This document shows, piece by piece, positions 36,268 to 44,806 of a stretch of DNA of 45,011 nt; positions within the stretch are counted from its first letter, which is position 1; each line of letters begins with the position of its first letter. The notes beneath the pieces are model-generated. The model saw only the letters and a list, made by a program, of their open reading frames with translations. It was not told the origin of the DNA and ran no database searches. Origin of the DNA: Draconibacterium sp. (lineage in GTDB: Bacteria; Bacteroidota; Bacteroidia; Bacteroidales; Prolixibacteraceae). The translations under genes and the position numbers were made by a program. The stretch is taken from the NCBI GenBank assembly GCA_011620585.1, contig WOYV01000046.1:1-45011 (forward strand). Reading direction: 5' to 3'.

Positions 36268-37800
36268 TTATTGTTTCAATTGAACCAAAACCACCGATTT
36301 TGATGGAAGTTCAACTGTTAGTTTTCCGTTTTTAGGTTTGTCCACTTCAAAATTCCTGATATTCACATCTTCGTTTTTGCCAAAATCGTTGTAAGCATCC
36401 AACTTGTCGGATGTGATAACTGAGGCGCTGGCTTCGGCATAAGAATCACCTGTGATTTCGAGTTCCACTTTTTGTGCTTTGTTCGGATTTAAATTGCATA
36501 ATGTAATAGAGAGCACGCCATCTTTAATCGAAGACGAAACATTTACTGCCGGAACCGATTTGCTGTTGTAAGTATAATTTTCGGTACTGATATTCGATGG
36601 TACCAAAGTAGCATCCTGATGGACATTGTACATTTTAAACACATAATAAGTAGGGGTAAGAACCATCTCTTCGTCTTTTGTAAGTATTACCGATTGCAAA
36701 ACATTTACCATTTGAGCAATGTTTGTCATCTTCACACGATCAGCGTGATTGTTAAAAATATTCAGGTTGATAGCAGCCACCATCGCGTCGCGAAGCGAGT
36801 TTTGCTGAAATAGGAATCCCGGATTGGTGCCTTCTTCCACATTAAACCAGTTGCCCCATTCGTCTACAATCATACCCACTCGTTTTTGTGGATCATACTT
36901 GTCCATAATAGTTGAATGACGGGTAACCAGGTTTTCCATTTCCAACGTTTTATTTAAGGTTTCAAACCATTCTTTTTCACCAAAACCGGCCGCATTTCCT
37001 TTATCGCTCCAGTTTCCGGTTTGAATGGTATAATAATGCAATGAAACTCCCTGGACCAAGCCGGGGTTACGGGCTGTTTTTTGCATTACCACATCCATCC
37101 AGTTGTAATCAAAATCACTTGGCCCACAGGCAATTTTGTACAAATTACCTCTTGTGAATGTGGCGAATTGCTTATATACGTCGGCATAATATTCGGGAGT
37201 CATGTTTCCACCACATCCCCAGTTTTCGTTCCCGATTCCCCAATATTTTACACTCCAGGGCTCTTCGCGACCATTCTTTTTTCGTAACTCTGTCATCGGG
37301 CTTTTGTTCGACGAGGTAACATATTCCACCCACTCGCTGGCTTCCTGCACAGTTCCTGATCCTACGTTGATATTAATGTATGCTTCGGCACCGACCAACT
37401 CGCAGAAATCCAAAAATTCGTGTGTCCCAAAACTATTGTCTTCAGTTACTCCACCCCAATGTACATTAACAATCGACGGGCGTTGCCCGCGCAGACCAAT
37501 GCCATCTTTCCAATGATATGTATCGGCAAAACAGCCACCTGGCCAGCGAAGCACCGGAATTTGCATATCTTTCAGCGCTCCCACTACATCGTCACGAAAT
37601 CCACGAATATTGGGTATTTCAGAGTCTTCACCTACATAAATTCCACCATAAATACAATGGCCAAGATGTTCAGCAAAATGCCCATAAATGTCTTTGCTGA
37701 TTTTGTCTTTTGCCTGATCGGTGTGCAGGATTATTTTGGTTTGAGAGTTTGCCGCTAATATGAGCAACAGCAGTAAATTTGTTAGAATAGTTGATTTCAT
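36268..37800 (-). CDS. Exported GH51 alpha-L-arabinofuranosidase
   Basis: A 510-residue exo-acting enzyme releasing arabinofuranose from arabinoxylan or arabinan. The start at 37800 gives a signal peptide ([20 protein letters not shown]). The frame extends to 37965, but the extra 55 residues overlap unrelated sequence. TIM-barrel residues: acid/base E192 in [12 protein letters not shown] and nucleophile E314 in [26 protein letters not shown] (85-100) is a GH51 hallmark, and a C-terminal beta-sandwich closes the protein. Many GH51 enzymes are cytosolic; export here suggests periplasmic debranching. Divergent from a sodium symporter gene. Confidence 0.95.
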   Translation of the reverse strand: MKSTILTNLLLLLILAANSQTKIILHTDQAKDKISKDIYGHFAEHLGHCIYGGIYVGEDSEIPNIRGFRDDVVGALKDMQIPVLRWPGGCFADTYHWKDGIGLRGQRPSIVNVHWGGVTEDNSFGTHEFLDFCELVGAEAYININVGSGTVQEASEWVEYVTSSNKSPMTELRKKNGREEPWSVKYWGIGNENWGCGGNMTPEYYADVYKQFATFTRGNLYKIACGPSDFDYNWMDVVMQKTARNPGLVQGVSLHYYTIQTGNWSDKGNAAGFGEKEWFETLNKTLEMENLVTRHSTIMDKYDPQKRVGMIVDEWGNWFNVEEGTNPGFLFQQNSLRDAMVAAINLNIFNNHADRVKMTNIAQMVNVLQSVILTKDEEMVLTPTYYVFKMYNVHQDATLVPSNISTENYTYNSKSVPAVNVSSSIKDGVLSITLCNLNPNKAQKVELEITGDSYAEASASVITSDKLDAYNDFGKNEDVNIRNFEVDKPKNGKLTVELPSKSVVLVQLKQ

Positions 37801-37854
37801 ATGGTTATTATTAACGTTTATTTTCTGATTTGAGGATAAAAATATGTCATTTGT

Positions 37855-38037
37855 ATGAAACAACCATAAAAAAGGTCGGTTCATACTGCCTTTGCTTTTT
37901 GGGGGATTATTAGTGCACAGCTTTTGGCACAAACACTTCAAAACGATTCGCTGAATATTGAACATGGAGAACTTAAATTCCAGACCTCTGGTTTTCAGCT
38001 TGATATATTAAGAAGTTGCAAGCTGAACTTTTTATAA
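37855..38037 (+). pseudogene. N-terminal remnant of an exported protein
   Basis: From ATG 37855 the frame reads Met-Lys-Gln-Pro, then TAA (37867-37869). It continues in the same frame through a signal-peptide-like stretch ([16 protein letters not shown]) and a mature-looking start ([20 protein letters not shown]) before stopping at 38035-38037. A premature stop plus early loss of the rest suggests a dead gene fragment. The protein family cannot be named from so little. Confidence 0.5.
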
Positions 38038-38110
38038 AATTTTTACAAAATGTGAATAAAATTTGCCAGATTTAAAGTGTCATTTCAACGTTTTTTGCCA
38101 AATTAGTCTC

Positions 38111-38143
38111 GTCCTTTTGCAAGGACTGCATTATTCAAATGCA
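38111..38143. promoter_or_regulatory. Two adjoining perfect hairpins upstream of the symporter
   Basis: GTCCTT-ttgc-AAGGAC (38111-38126) is followed directly by TGCATT-attca-AATGCA (38127-38143). Both are 6-bp perfect stems. They lie 67-99 bp before the symporter ATG and could be operator half-sites or leader-RNA structure. A T-run (38152-38158) follows. Confidence 0.5.
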
Positions 38144-38209
38144 AAAAATTATTTTTTTGCTGACCGGAGTTCATTTAAACATCAATAAAACTAATCAAAT
38201 TTTAAGAGG

Positions 38210-39928
38210 ATGAGTACATTAGACTGGATTGTAATTGCAGCGTTCGCTGCAACATTAATCGGAATCATAGTCTGGGTTTTTCGACAAAAAGATGAAACCT
38301 CGGGCGATTATTTTCTGGCAGGCAGGGGTGCAACATGGGTAGCTATCGGGGCCTCCATTTTTGCTTCAAATATTGGTTCAGAACACCTTATTGGGTTGGC
38401 CGGTGCAGGTGCATCAAGCGGGATGGCCATGGCTCATTGGGAAATCCAGGGCTGGATGATTCTTATTCTTGGGTGGGTATTCGTACCTTTCTATTCGAGG
38501 AGTATGGTAACCACCATGCCCGAATTCCTGGAACGTCGTTATAATAAAGAATCGCGTACTATTCTATCGATGATATCACTTATTAGTTACGTACTTACAA
38601 AAGTAGCTGTTACCGTTTATGCCGGTGGATTGGTTTTTAAAGAAGTTTTTGGCATCGAATCAGTCTGGGGAATCGATTTCTTTTGGATATCGGCCATTGG
38701 CCTGGTACTGATTACCGCTATCTACACTGTGGTTGGTGGGATGAAATCTGTTCTTTATACATCCGTTTTACAAACACCGATCTTATTGCTGGGCTCGCTC
38801 ATTATTGTGATCCTTGGACTGCGTGCTTTGGGTGGCTGGGACGAAATGATGCGTATTACCAGTGCGGTTAAGGTGAACGAATACGGAGATTCCATGACCA
38901 ACCTGATCCGGAGCAACCACGACGCAGACTTCCCCTGGTTGGGAGTATTCATCGGATCGGCGGTAATTGGTTTCTGGTACTGGTGTACTGACCAGTTCAT
39001 TGTACAACGCGTACTTTCAGGTAAGGATGAAACTCAGGCAAGACGAGGTTCTATCTTTGGAGCCTATTTGAAACTTACCCCGGTTTTCCTGTTTATGATT
39101 CCGGGGATGATCGCCTTTGCTATGGCCCAAAAAGGAATTGTTCTGAATGGCGAAGTATTTACGCTTTCTTCATCTGATGCCGCGTTCCCGACCCTGGTGG
39201 CCAAATTGTTGCCGGCGGGAGTAAAAGGTCTTGTAGTGTGTGGTATCTTAGCTGCGCTAATGAGCTCACTTGCGTCGTTGTTTAACTCTTCAGCCATGTT
39301 ATTCACCATCGATTTTTATAAAAAATTCCGTCCTGAAGCCAGTGAAAAGAGACTTCTAAACGTGGGTAGAATTGCAACTGTTGTTGTTGTTGTACTTGGG
39401 ATTTTGTGGATCCCGATCATGCGAAGTGTGGGGGAGGTTCTATATGCCTATTTGCAGGATGTACAGTCGGTGCTTTCACCGGGCATCGCTGCTGCTTTCT
39501 TGCTGGGCGTAATTTCAACCCGTCCAACACCCAAAGGAGGAATGTGGGGAATGATAACCGGGTTTGTAATTGGGGTAGTTCGAATTGGTGCCAAGGTAAT
39601 GTATACCAGCATGGCTAAAGCCGATGGTTTTACCGATGTTAAACTTTGGGCTGCTGATCATGGAATCAGCAACTGGTTTTATACCCTGTTTTACGATGTC
39701 AACTGGCTGTTCTTCAGTGGAGGAATGCTGGTGGTAAGTATTTTGGTAATCATTATTGTAAGCCGTTTTACCGCTGCAGCACCGGCCGCTCAGTTACAGG
39801 GCTTGACCTTTTCATCCGCTTCGGACGAACAAAGGGCTGCAACACGCGCCAGCTGGAATCATTGGGATTTGATGCATACCGCTATTATCCTTGGAATTAC
39901 AGTTGTTTTCTACATCTACTTCTGGTAA
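38210..39928 (+). CDS. Sodium/solute symporter, SGLT-like
   Basis: A 572-residue inner-membrane SSS-family transporter with about fourteen hydrophobic helices. Family features include SGDYFLAGRGATWVAIGASIF near residue 30-50, GWVFVPFYSRSMVTTMPEFLERRY (about 85-108), the conserved AALMSSLASLFNSSAMLFTIDFY segment with the Ser residues of the Na2 site, and a tail ending in HWDLMHTAIILGITVVFYIYFW. The closest group carries sugars. Next to an arabinofuranosidase, arabinose or a related sugar is a reasonable guess. It ends just before a terminator. Confidence 0.93.
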   Translation: MSTLDWIVIAAFAATLIGIIVWVFRQKDETSGDYFLAGRGATWVAIGASIFASNIGSEHLIGLAGAGASSGMAMAHWEIQGWMILILGWVFVPFYSRSMVTTMPEFLERRYNKESRTILSMISLISYVLTKVAVTVYAGGLVFKEVFGIESVWGIDFFWISAIGLVLITAIYTVVGGMKSVLYTSVLQTPILLLGSLIIVILGLRALGGWDEMMRITSAVKVNEYGDSMTNLIRSNHDADFPWLGVFIGSAVIGFWYWCTDQFIVQRVLSGKDETQARRGSIFGAYLKLTPVFLFMIPGMIAFAMAQKGIVLNGEVFTLSSSDAAFPTLVAKLLPAGVKGLVVCGILAALMSSLASLFNSSAMLFTIDFYKKFRPEASEKRLLNVGRIATVVVVVLGILWIPIMRSVGEVLYAYLQDVQSVLSPGIAAAFLLGVISTRPTPKGGMWGMITGFVIGVVRIGAKVMYTSMAKADGFTDVKLWAADHGISNWFYTLFYDVNWLFFSGGMLVVSILVIIIVSRFTAAAPAAQLQGLTFSSASDEQRAATRASWNHWDLMHTAIILGITVVFYIYFW

Positions 39929-39948
39929 GAAATTAACAAAGATTTTAT

Positions 39949-39976
39949 AAAAGCAACAGAGTCTGTTGCTTTTAAT
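39949..39976 (+). terminator. Terminator of the symporter gene
   Basis: AAAAGCAACAG (39949-39959) and CTGTTGCTTTT (39963-39973) form an 11-bp perfect stem with a 3-nt loop and trailing T's. Confidence 0.92.
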
Positions 39977-40016
39977 ATTGACTTTCGATAAACAATAGAA
40001 ATAATATATGCGTAGA

Positions 40017-40051
40017 GAAAAATAAAACCTTTCCATTATATGAAAAGGTTT
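40017..40051 (-). terminator. Terminator of tRNA-Pro
   Basis: On the minus strand AAACCTTT and AAAGGTTT pair around a short loop and run into TTTTATTTTT, just after the tRNA 3' end. Confidence 0.7.
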
Positions 40052-40059
40052 AAAATTAG

Positions 40060-40133
40060 TCGGGATGACAGGATTTGAACCTGCGACCCCGTCGTCCCGA
40101 ACGACGTACGCTACCGGACTGCGCTACATCCCG
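40060..40133 (-). tRNA. tRNA-Pro (anticodon CGG)
   Basis: A 74-nt cloverleaf on the minus strand: acceptor CGGGATG/CATCCCG with discriminator A, anticodon stem CGTCG/CGACG and loop TTCGGGA giving anticodon CGG (codon CCG). The T-arm has GGTTCAAATCC. CCA is not encoded. Confidence 0.96.
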
Positions 40134-40330
40134 AATTGTTAATATGAACCGGTAAATCCAGTTTCAAATAACCGAATGCAAAAATAATCTTTTTTCGCTT
40201 ACTACAAAGTGGGGTATCTGCTAAACATACTGTAAAAACTGAATATTTTAATATTAATATAATTTAACATAATATATATTATAAGACTTCTATTATAGTT
40301 GATAAAATATGTGATTTTCCAATAAATCAG

Positions 40331-40354
40331 AAAGCCGGCGTTTAAACCGGCTTT
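40331..40354 (-). terminator. Hairpin after the DUF349 gene
   Basis: AAAGCCGG (40331-40338) pairs with CCGGCTTT (40347-40354). The T-tract on the minus strand is weak. Confidence 0.6.
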
Positions 40355-40359
40355 TATTT

Positions 40360-42573
40360 TTATTCTTCTGTTGTGTCAATATCATCAATCACACGGATCT
40401 TCTCTTTTAGCAGTTCAATCTTCTGCCTGGTCATCTCTATTTTCTTTTTAACATCCTTTATCAGCTGTTCTGCATTTTTCGATTTGGCAAAGAAACCAAT
40501 GTTATTGTCGAGCAAAACCAGATCGTTTTCGAGTTGCTTCATTTTATTCATGTATTTGTCGCGTTCGAGTCGCATTTTGTTTTGACCGCGCGAGGATTCA
40601 GAAAACGATGACATTTTCGTTCTAAATCTCAGGATATTCCGTTTTTCATCGTCGATGTTAAGATCGTCGTATAATTTATTGATCGATTCGCGGAATTCTG
40701 TTTGGATGTCTTCTTTCTTTTTAAACGGAACATGCCCGATTTCCGACCAGCGACGCTGAAATTCCTTAAGCCGTTCGAGATTCTCCTGGCTATTATCAGA
40801 AGACTTAAATGTCTTAATCTCTTTTATAAGGTCTTCCTTTAATTTAAGATTGTCGACCTGTTCGCTGTCAACATCCGAGAAATGCTCTGATTTCTTGTCA
40901 AAGAAGAAATCGCAGGCGGAACGAAAACGTTTCCAGATTATGTCGGACTGTTTGCGTGGAACCGGGCCGATTTCCTTCCATTTTTTCTGAATGTTTACAA
41001 AATCCTGGGTAGTCTTTTTCCAGTCTGTACTATCTTTTAGAGCTTCTGCCTGTACGCAAAGATCAATTTTTAGTTGCAGGTTATTTTGTTGTTCTTCCTT
41101 ATTTTTCGAGTAAAATTCTCTTTTAGCGTCGAAAAATTTATCACAGGCTTCGCGGAAACGTTCGTAAATTTTGTTGTTGTCTTTACGCGGAGCAAAACCA
41201 ATAGTACGCCAAACCTTCTGTAGTTCAATAATTTCCTTTGAATGTTGATCCCAGTCTTTGTGCGAATCGATTTCCTTTTCGTTAATTTCATCCACTTTTT
41301 CGCAAAGTGCCGTTTTGGCCTCAAGATTCTCTTTTTGTTCGGTTTTACGGCTTTCGAAGAACTCCTGGTGCATTTTGTTGATCTTGGTTGTAGCCGCCTT
41401 AAAACGTTCCCAAATATCATCTTTTTGCTCAGCCGGGACCGGGCCGATTTCGCGCCATTGTTCGTGGTATTTTTGTAGTGTATTAAAGGCTCGGATGATT
41501 GATGAATCAAGTAAAAGTTCTTCGGCCTTTTCACACAACCTAATCTTCATTTCGAGGTTTTTCTTCAGATCCAGATCGCGTAATTCGCGGTTTATTTTGA
41601 TATAATCGTAGAAGTTTTCGACATGAAAATGATAGAGATCCCACAAATCTTTCATTTTTGACTGAGGTACCAGTCCAATCTCGCGCCATTCCTGTTGCAG
41701 ATCACGAAATTCATTAAAGGTCTTGTTGATCGATTCTTCGGTATTGATCAAGCCTTTGATTTTCTCGATCACATCGTATTTACGCTGCAGATTTTCTTCT
41801 TTTTCGTGCTCAAGTTGTTTGCTGTAGTCGATCCGTATTTGACGGTATTCTTTTAACAAGTCCTTAATATCATTTTCGTAAGGATCTTCTTCGGCTTTAA
41901 ACTCTTCTTCTGCCCCACCCTCTTCGATAAACAGTTTTTTTGCTGCTTCTTCGTTATCTTTCATGTTTTTATAGAAAGCAGCTTTAATGGCATCTATATC
42001 GCTTTTGATATCGCGGGTTTCGCTTTCGGTTAGTACGCCGCGCAAAGCATTTACCAATTCAATTTGTGTGTATTTAGAGTAATCGACAACTTCCCTGGCA
42101 GGCTCGGGTTCCTTATTTTCAGATTTTACGACGGGTTCTTTCTTCCCAGTCTTTGTTTTCTTTTTCGCAGGCGTTGGTCCTTCCACTTCTTCTTCAGTAG
42201 TTTCTTCAATTACGGGAACAGTTTGAGGCACCGTTTCAACAGGTACTGTCTCCTCTTCTTGAACTACTTCCTCAACGCCGGGTTCTTCTGCCTCAATTTC
42301 TTCTTCCACCGTTTCTTCGATTACGGGAACAGTTTGAGGCACCGTTTCAACAGGTACTGTCTCCTCTTCTTGAACTACTTCCTCAACGCCGGGTTCTTCT
42401 GCCTCAATTTCTTCTTCCACCGTTTCTTCGATTACGGGAACTGTTTGAGGTACTGTTTCAACAGGTACTTTTTCGGCTTCCTTTTCGGTTGCACTTTCTT
42501 TTTCAGTCAGCTTAAGGTCCTCTTTTTTCGGACTTTTTAACTCCTCAGAGTTTTTCAGATCTTTAGGTTCCAT
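40360..42573 (-). CDS. DUF349 coiled-coil protein with acidic repeat N terminus
   Basis: A 737-residue, highly charged, probably cytosolic protein. The start ATG at 42573 (MEPKDLKNSEELK) was preferred to an in-frame GTG two codons earlier. Residues 36-129 are an acidic tandem repeat (37-residue unit). Residues about 150-700 hold five DUF349 modules, each with a Trp-x-x-Ile-Gly core: WREIGLVPQ, WREIGPVPA, WRTIGFAPR, WKEIGPVPR and WSEIGHVPF. A C-terminal coiled coil follows. DUF349 proteins are common in Bacteroidota; the biochemical role is unknown, with binding to ribosomes or nucleic acids suggested only by charge pattern. Confidence 0.9.
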   Translation of the reverse strand: MEPKDLKNSEELKSPKKEDLKLTEKESATEKEAEKVPVETVPQTVPVIEETVEEEIEAEEPGVEEVVQEEETVPVETVPQTVPVIEETVEEEIEAEEPGVEEVVQEEETVPVETVPQTVPVIEETTEEEVEGPTPAKKKTKTGKKEPVVKSENKEPEPAREVVDYSKYTQIELVNALRGVLTESETRDIKSDIDAIKAAFYKNMKDNEEAAKKLFIEEGGAEEEFKAEEDPYENDIKDLLKEYRQIRIDYSKQLEHEKEENLQRKYDVIEKIKGLINTEESINKTFNEFRDLQQEWREIGLVPQSKMKDLWDLYHFHVENFYDYIKINRELRDLDLKKNLEMKIRLCEKAEELLLDSSIIRAFNTLQKYHEQWREIGPVPAEQKDDIWERFKAATTKINKMHQEFFESRKTEQKENLEAKTALCEKVDEINEKEIDSHKDWDQHSKEIIELQKVWRTIGFAPRKDNNKIYERFREACDKFFDAKREFYSKNKEEQQNNLQLKIDLCVQAEALKDSTDWKKTTQDFVNIQKKWKEIGPVPRKQSDIIWKRFRSACDFFFDKKSEHFSDVDSEQVDNLKLKEDLIKEIKTFKSSDNSQENLERLKEFQRRWSEIGHVPFKKKEDIQTEFRESINKLYDDLNIDDEKRNILRFRTKMSSFSESSRGQNKMRLERDKYMNKMKQLENDLVLLDNNIGFFAKSKNAEQLIKDVKKKIEMTRQKIELLKEKIRVIDDIDTTEE
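42187..42468 (-). repeat. 111-bp tandem repeat inside the DUF349 gene
   Basis: Two nearly identical 111-bp units and about half of a third encode the unit that begins VPVETVPQTVPVIEETVEEE and ends VVQEEET (37 residues). The TACGGGAAC marker recurs at 42211, 42322 and 42433, exactly 111 bp apart. Near-identity at the DNA level points to recent duplication and likely copy-number variation. Confidence 0.92.
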
Positions 42574-42624
42574 ACACACAATTTTTTACCATCAACCGAT
42601 GGTGTAAATGTTAACATTTCTGTA

Positions 42625-42655
42625 CGAAAATAGACAAAAGAGCTCGAATACTCAA
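42625..42655 (-). promoter_or_regulatory. Candidate promoter of the DUF349 gene
   Basis: On the minus strand TTG (42653-42655) and TATTTTCG (42625-42632, one mismatch to TAnnTTTG) are 20 bp apart. A hairpin-forming stretch (42585-42608) lies between it and the start codon. Confidence 0.45.
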
Positions 42656-42966
42656 TTTTTCGGATAAAATAAAAATCAGGCTTAATGTTGATTCCAAAAT
42701 ATCAATCGCCCGCCAAATGGGGCTTTTATTTATTATTAGTCATAATTGTTTGATTTTGAACAGATTCAATAAAAACAACACAAAATACTTTACTCCATCT
42801 GTCAACAGCATTCGACAAAAGGGTTGACTGAAAACAAAAAACTATGTTCAAAAACATTTACAAAAGCCTAAAAACCAAGACATAAGACATGTTCTAAACA
42901 GACGTTTTTGGCTATCTTTTTGGAATTATTTTTTTTGACTTAATTCTACTAAAACCGAGATAAGCC
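42656..42966. other. Gene-free divergent intergenic stretch
   Basis: About 310 bp, AT-rich, without a convincing gene. A -7-like TATCTTTTTG occurs near 42913, upstream of the phosphatase-like gene. A 13-codon Lys-rich frame starting at 42844 is not supported by anything else. Confidence 0.4.
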
Positions 42967-43016
42967 ATGGGGTAAAGATTTTTTTTCTAAGTGTTCGTAA
43001 TTCCTGCCGAAGCCAG

Positions 43017-43400
43017 ATGGCAGAAGCTATATTAAGAAGTTTTGACAAAGATCTGGAAATTTTTTCAGCAGGTATCGATCCGGTTGATCATGTAAGTTCC
43101 ATTGCCATAGAGGTAATGGCCGAGGTTGGGATCGATCTCCAGCAAAATGTACCTAAACACTACTATGAATTTGCTGATTATGAATTTGATTATCTGATTA
43201 CTGTAGGTGAAAGCACGCACGAAGAACTTGAAGTTCCGGATATTAAATACAAACGCAAATTACATCTGGGTGTGCATAGTCCGTATAAAAATGCGCGATC
43301 GCAGGAAGAGATAAGGATGAATTGCCGCGAAGTACGTGATGAATTAATGAGCGAGATGGATTACTTCTATTTTCGCATCATAAAAAAGAGCGTCTGCTAA
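43017..43400 (+). CDS. Degenerate low-molecular-weight phosphatase/arsenate reductase-like protein
   Basis: The 127 residues from the first ATG (MAEAILRSFDKDLEIFSAGI) match the LMW-phosphatase/ArsC fold. Similarity continues upstream in frame to about 42972 (VKIFFLSVRNSCRSQ), which contains the P-loop, but no ATG, GTG or TTG precedes it in that frame. An out-of-frame ATG at 42967 with a GGGG tract would be in frame with one more G. The first P-loop Cys, the nucleophile in C-x5-R, is Ser (AGT against TGT), and the second Cys motif (TVGESTHEEL) and the Asp-Pro loop (HLGVHSPYK) also lack their catalytic residues. It is a pseudoenzyme or a decaying gene, with no enzymatic activity expected. Confidence 0.7.
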   Translation: MAEAILRSFDKDLEIFSAGIDPVDHVSSIAIEVMAEVGIDLQQNVPKHYYEFADYEFDYLITVGESTHEELEVPDIKYKRKLHLGVHSPYKNARSQEEIRMNCREVRDELMSEMDYFYFRIIKKSVC

Positions 43401-43413
43401 ACAGACGCTCTTT
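43385..43413. terminator. Bidirectional terminator whose loop contains a stop codon
   Basis: AAAGAGCGTCTG (43385-43396) pairs with CAGACGCTCTTT (43402-43413). The 5-nt loop holds the TAA of the phosphatase-like gene. It also lies just beyond the convergent aminopeptidase stop. Confidence 0.92.
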
Positions 43414-43417
43414 CGTT

Positions 43418-44806
43418 CTATTGATTTACAGTAGCTTCCACTTCTTCGGGTGTGATTGGAATGCGGGTTCCAAGGATCTTGCTTCCGGTTTCAGTTACCA
43501 GTATATCATCTTCGAGTCGGATTCCGCCAAAATCCCGGTATTCATTCACTTTATCGAAATTGATAAAATCTTTGTTAATGCCTTCGGTTTGCCATTTGTC
43601 GATCAAAGCGGGAATAAAATAACTGCCCGGTTCGTTGGTAATTACAAAACCCGGTTTTAATCGTTTTCCAAGTCTTAAGTATGCAGTTCCAAACTGATCT
43701 ACCGGTCTGATTTCATCGTCGTACCCCACGTGAATTTGTCCCAAATCTTCCATGTCGTGAACGTCAAGCCCCATCATGTGGCCGAGCCCGTGTGGCATAA
43801 ACAAGGCATGTGCTCCGTTCTTCACGGCTTCTTTAACATCTCCTTTCATCAGGCCAAGTTCCTTTAATCCTGAAGCCAGTACTTCGGATGCCGCCAGGTG
43901 AACCGACAAATATGTAACACCGGGCTTAATTAAGGAAGTAGCCGTATTATTGGCGGCCAATACAATTTCATAGATTTCGCGTTGCTTCTGTGTAAATTTG
44001 CCTCCAACCGGTGTAGTACGGGTGAAATCGGAAGCGTAATGCATTACCGACTCAGCTCCGGCATCGACTACCAGAAGTTTACCTTCTTCCAAAATCAGCG
44101 AATGATCGTGGTTGTGCAGCGTTTCGCCATGTTGCGAGAGAATGATCGGGAACGAAGCCATATTTCCACCGGCAATGGCAATCCCTTCAATGGTTCCGGC
44201 AATCTTTTGTTCCCAGGTTCCGGCATGCGCCATTTTCATAGCCATCACATGCATTTCGTAACCGGTGGCACAGGCTTTTTCAATTTCTGCAATTTCAACT
44301 GCCTCTTTTATTTCGCGAAGTGAGATTACGGTTTTAACCAACTCAAACGATGCATGTTCATTTACAGAAAGTGCCGGTAACGACAATAATTGCCCGAGAA
44401 GAAGTTTATTCTCTGCCCGATAAGGAGGTAAAAAATGAACTTTACGGCCGCCGCGCTGAGCTTCCTTTACAAAGTCGAATACTTTATTAAAGGGTGCCGT
44501 TGCTGTAACACCAACTTTAGCCGCATTTTCTCTTAGCGGAACCTGTACACCCATCCAGATTATATCTTCGATGTCAACGTCGTTTCCAAAAATATAATCT
44601 TCACCACTATCAAAATCGATTACACCAACCAACCCAGGGAAATCGAGGCCAAAAAAATACAGGAAAGAACTATCCTGTCTGAAATGATAAGTATTATCGA
44701 GATAATTCATCGGTGCATCCACATTTCCGACGAGGAGTGCAATTCCGGTTAATCCTTTATTTTTTAAGGCGTTGCGACGACCGATGTAGGTGTTTTTTTC
44801 AAACAT
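43418..44806 (-). CDS. Xaa-Pro aminopeptidase (aminopeptidase P, M24B)
   Basis: A 462-residue pita-bread metallopeptidase that removes N-terminal residues preceding proline. The N-terminal domain (about 1-165) is of the aminopeptidase P type with FLYFFGLDFPG. The dinuclear metal site is complete: D248 and D260 (VVDAGAESVMHYASDFTRT), H343 (GLGHMMGLDVHD), E392 (ITNEPGSYF) and E432 (GIRLEDDILVTE). No signal peptide, so cytosolic. Upstream (44807-45011) I see only AT-rich sequence with a promoter-like TATATTCG on the minus strand at 44831-44838. Confidence 0.95.
   Translation of the reverse strand: MFEKNTYIGRRNALKNKGLTGIALLVGNVDAPMNYLDNTYHFRQDSSFLYFFGLDFPGLVGVIDFDSGEDYIFGNDVDIEDIIWMGVQVPLRENAAKVGVTATAPFNKVFDFVKEAQRGGRKVHFLPPYRAENKLLLGQLLSLPALSVNEHASFELVKTVISLREIKEAVEIAEIEKACATGYEMHVMAMKMAHAGTWEQKIAGTIEGIAIAGGNMASFPIILSQHGETLHNHDHSLILEEGKLLVVDAGAESVMHYASDFTRTTPVGGKFTQKQREIYEIVLAANNTATSLIKPGVTYLSVHLAASEVLASGLKELGLMKGDVKEAVKNGAHALFMPHGLGHMMGLDVHDMEDLGQIHVGYDDEIRPVDQFGTAYLRLGKRLKPGFVITNEPGSYFIPALIDKWQTEGINKDFINFDKVNEYRDFGGIRLEDDILVTETGSKILGTRIPITPEEVEATVNQ

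Noticed and set aside
42064-42540. A 158-codon plus-strand frame rich in Phe, Leu and Cys opposite the DUF349 repeats
   Set aside because: It is the antisense shadow of the acidic repeat and has no family resemblance or signal for translation.
42844-42885. A 13-codon Lys-rich frame as a leader peptide for the phosphatase-like gene
   Set aside because: There is no clear ribosome-binding site or attenuator structure, and such short frames are expected by chance.
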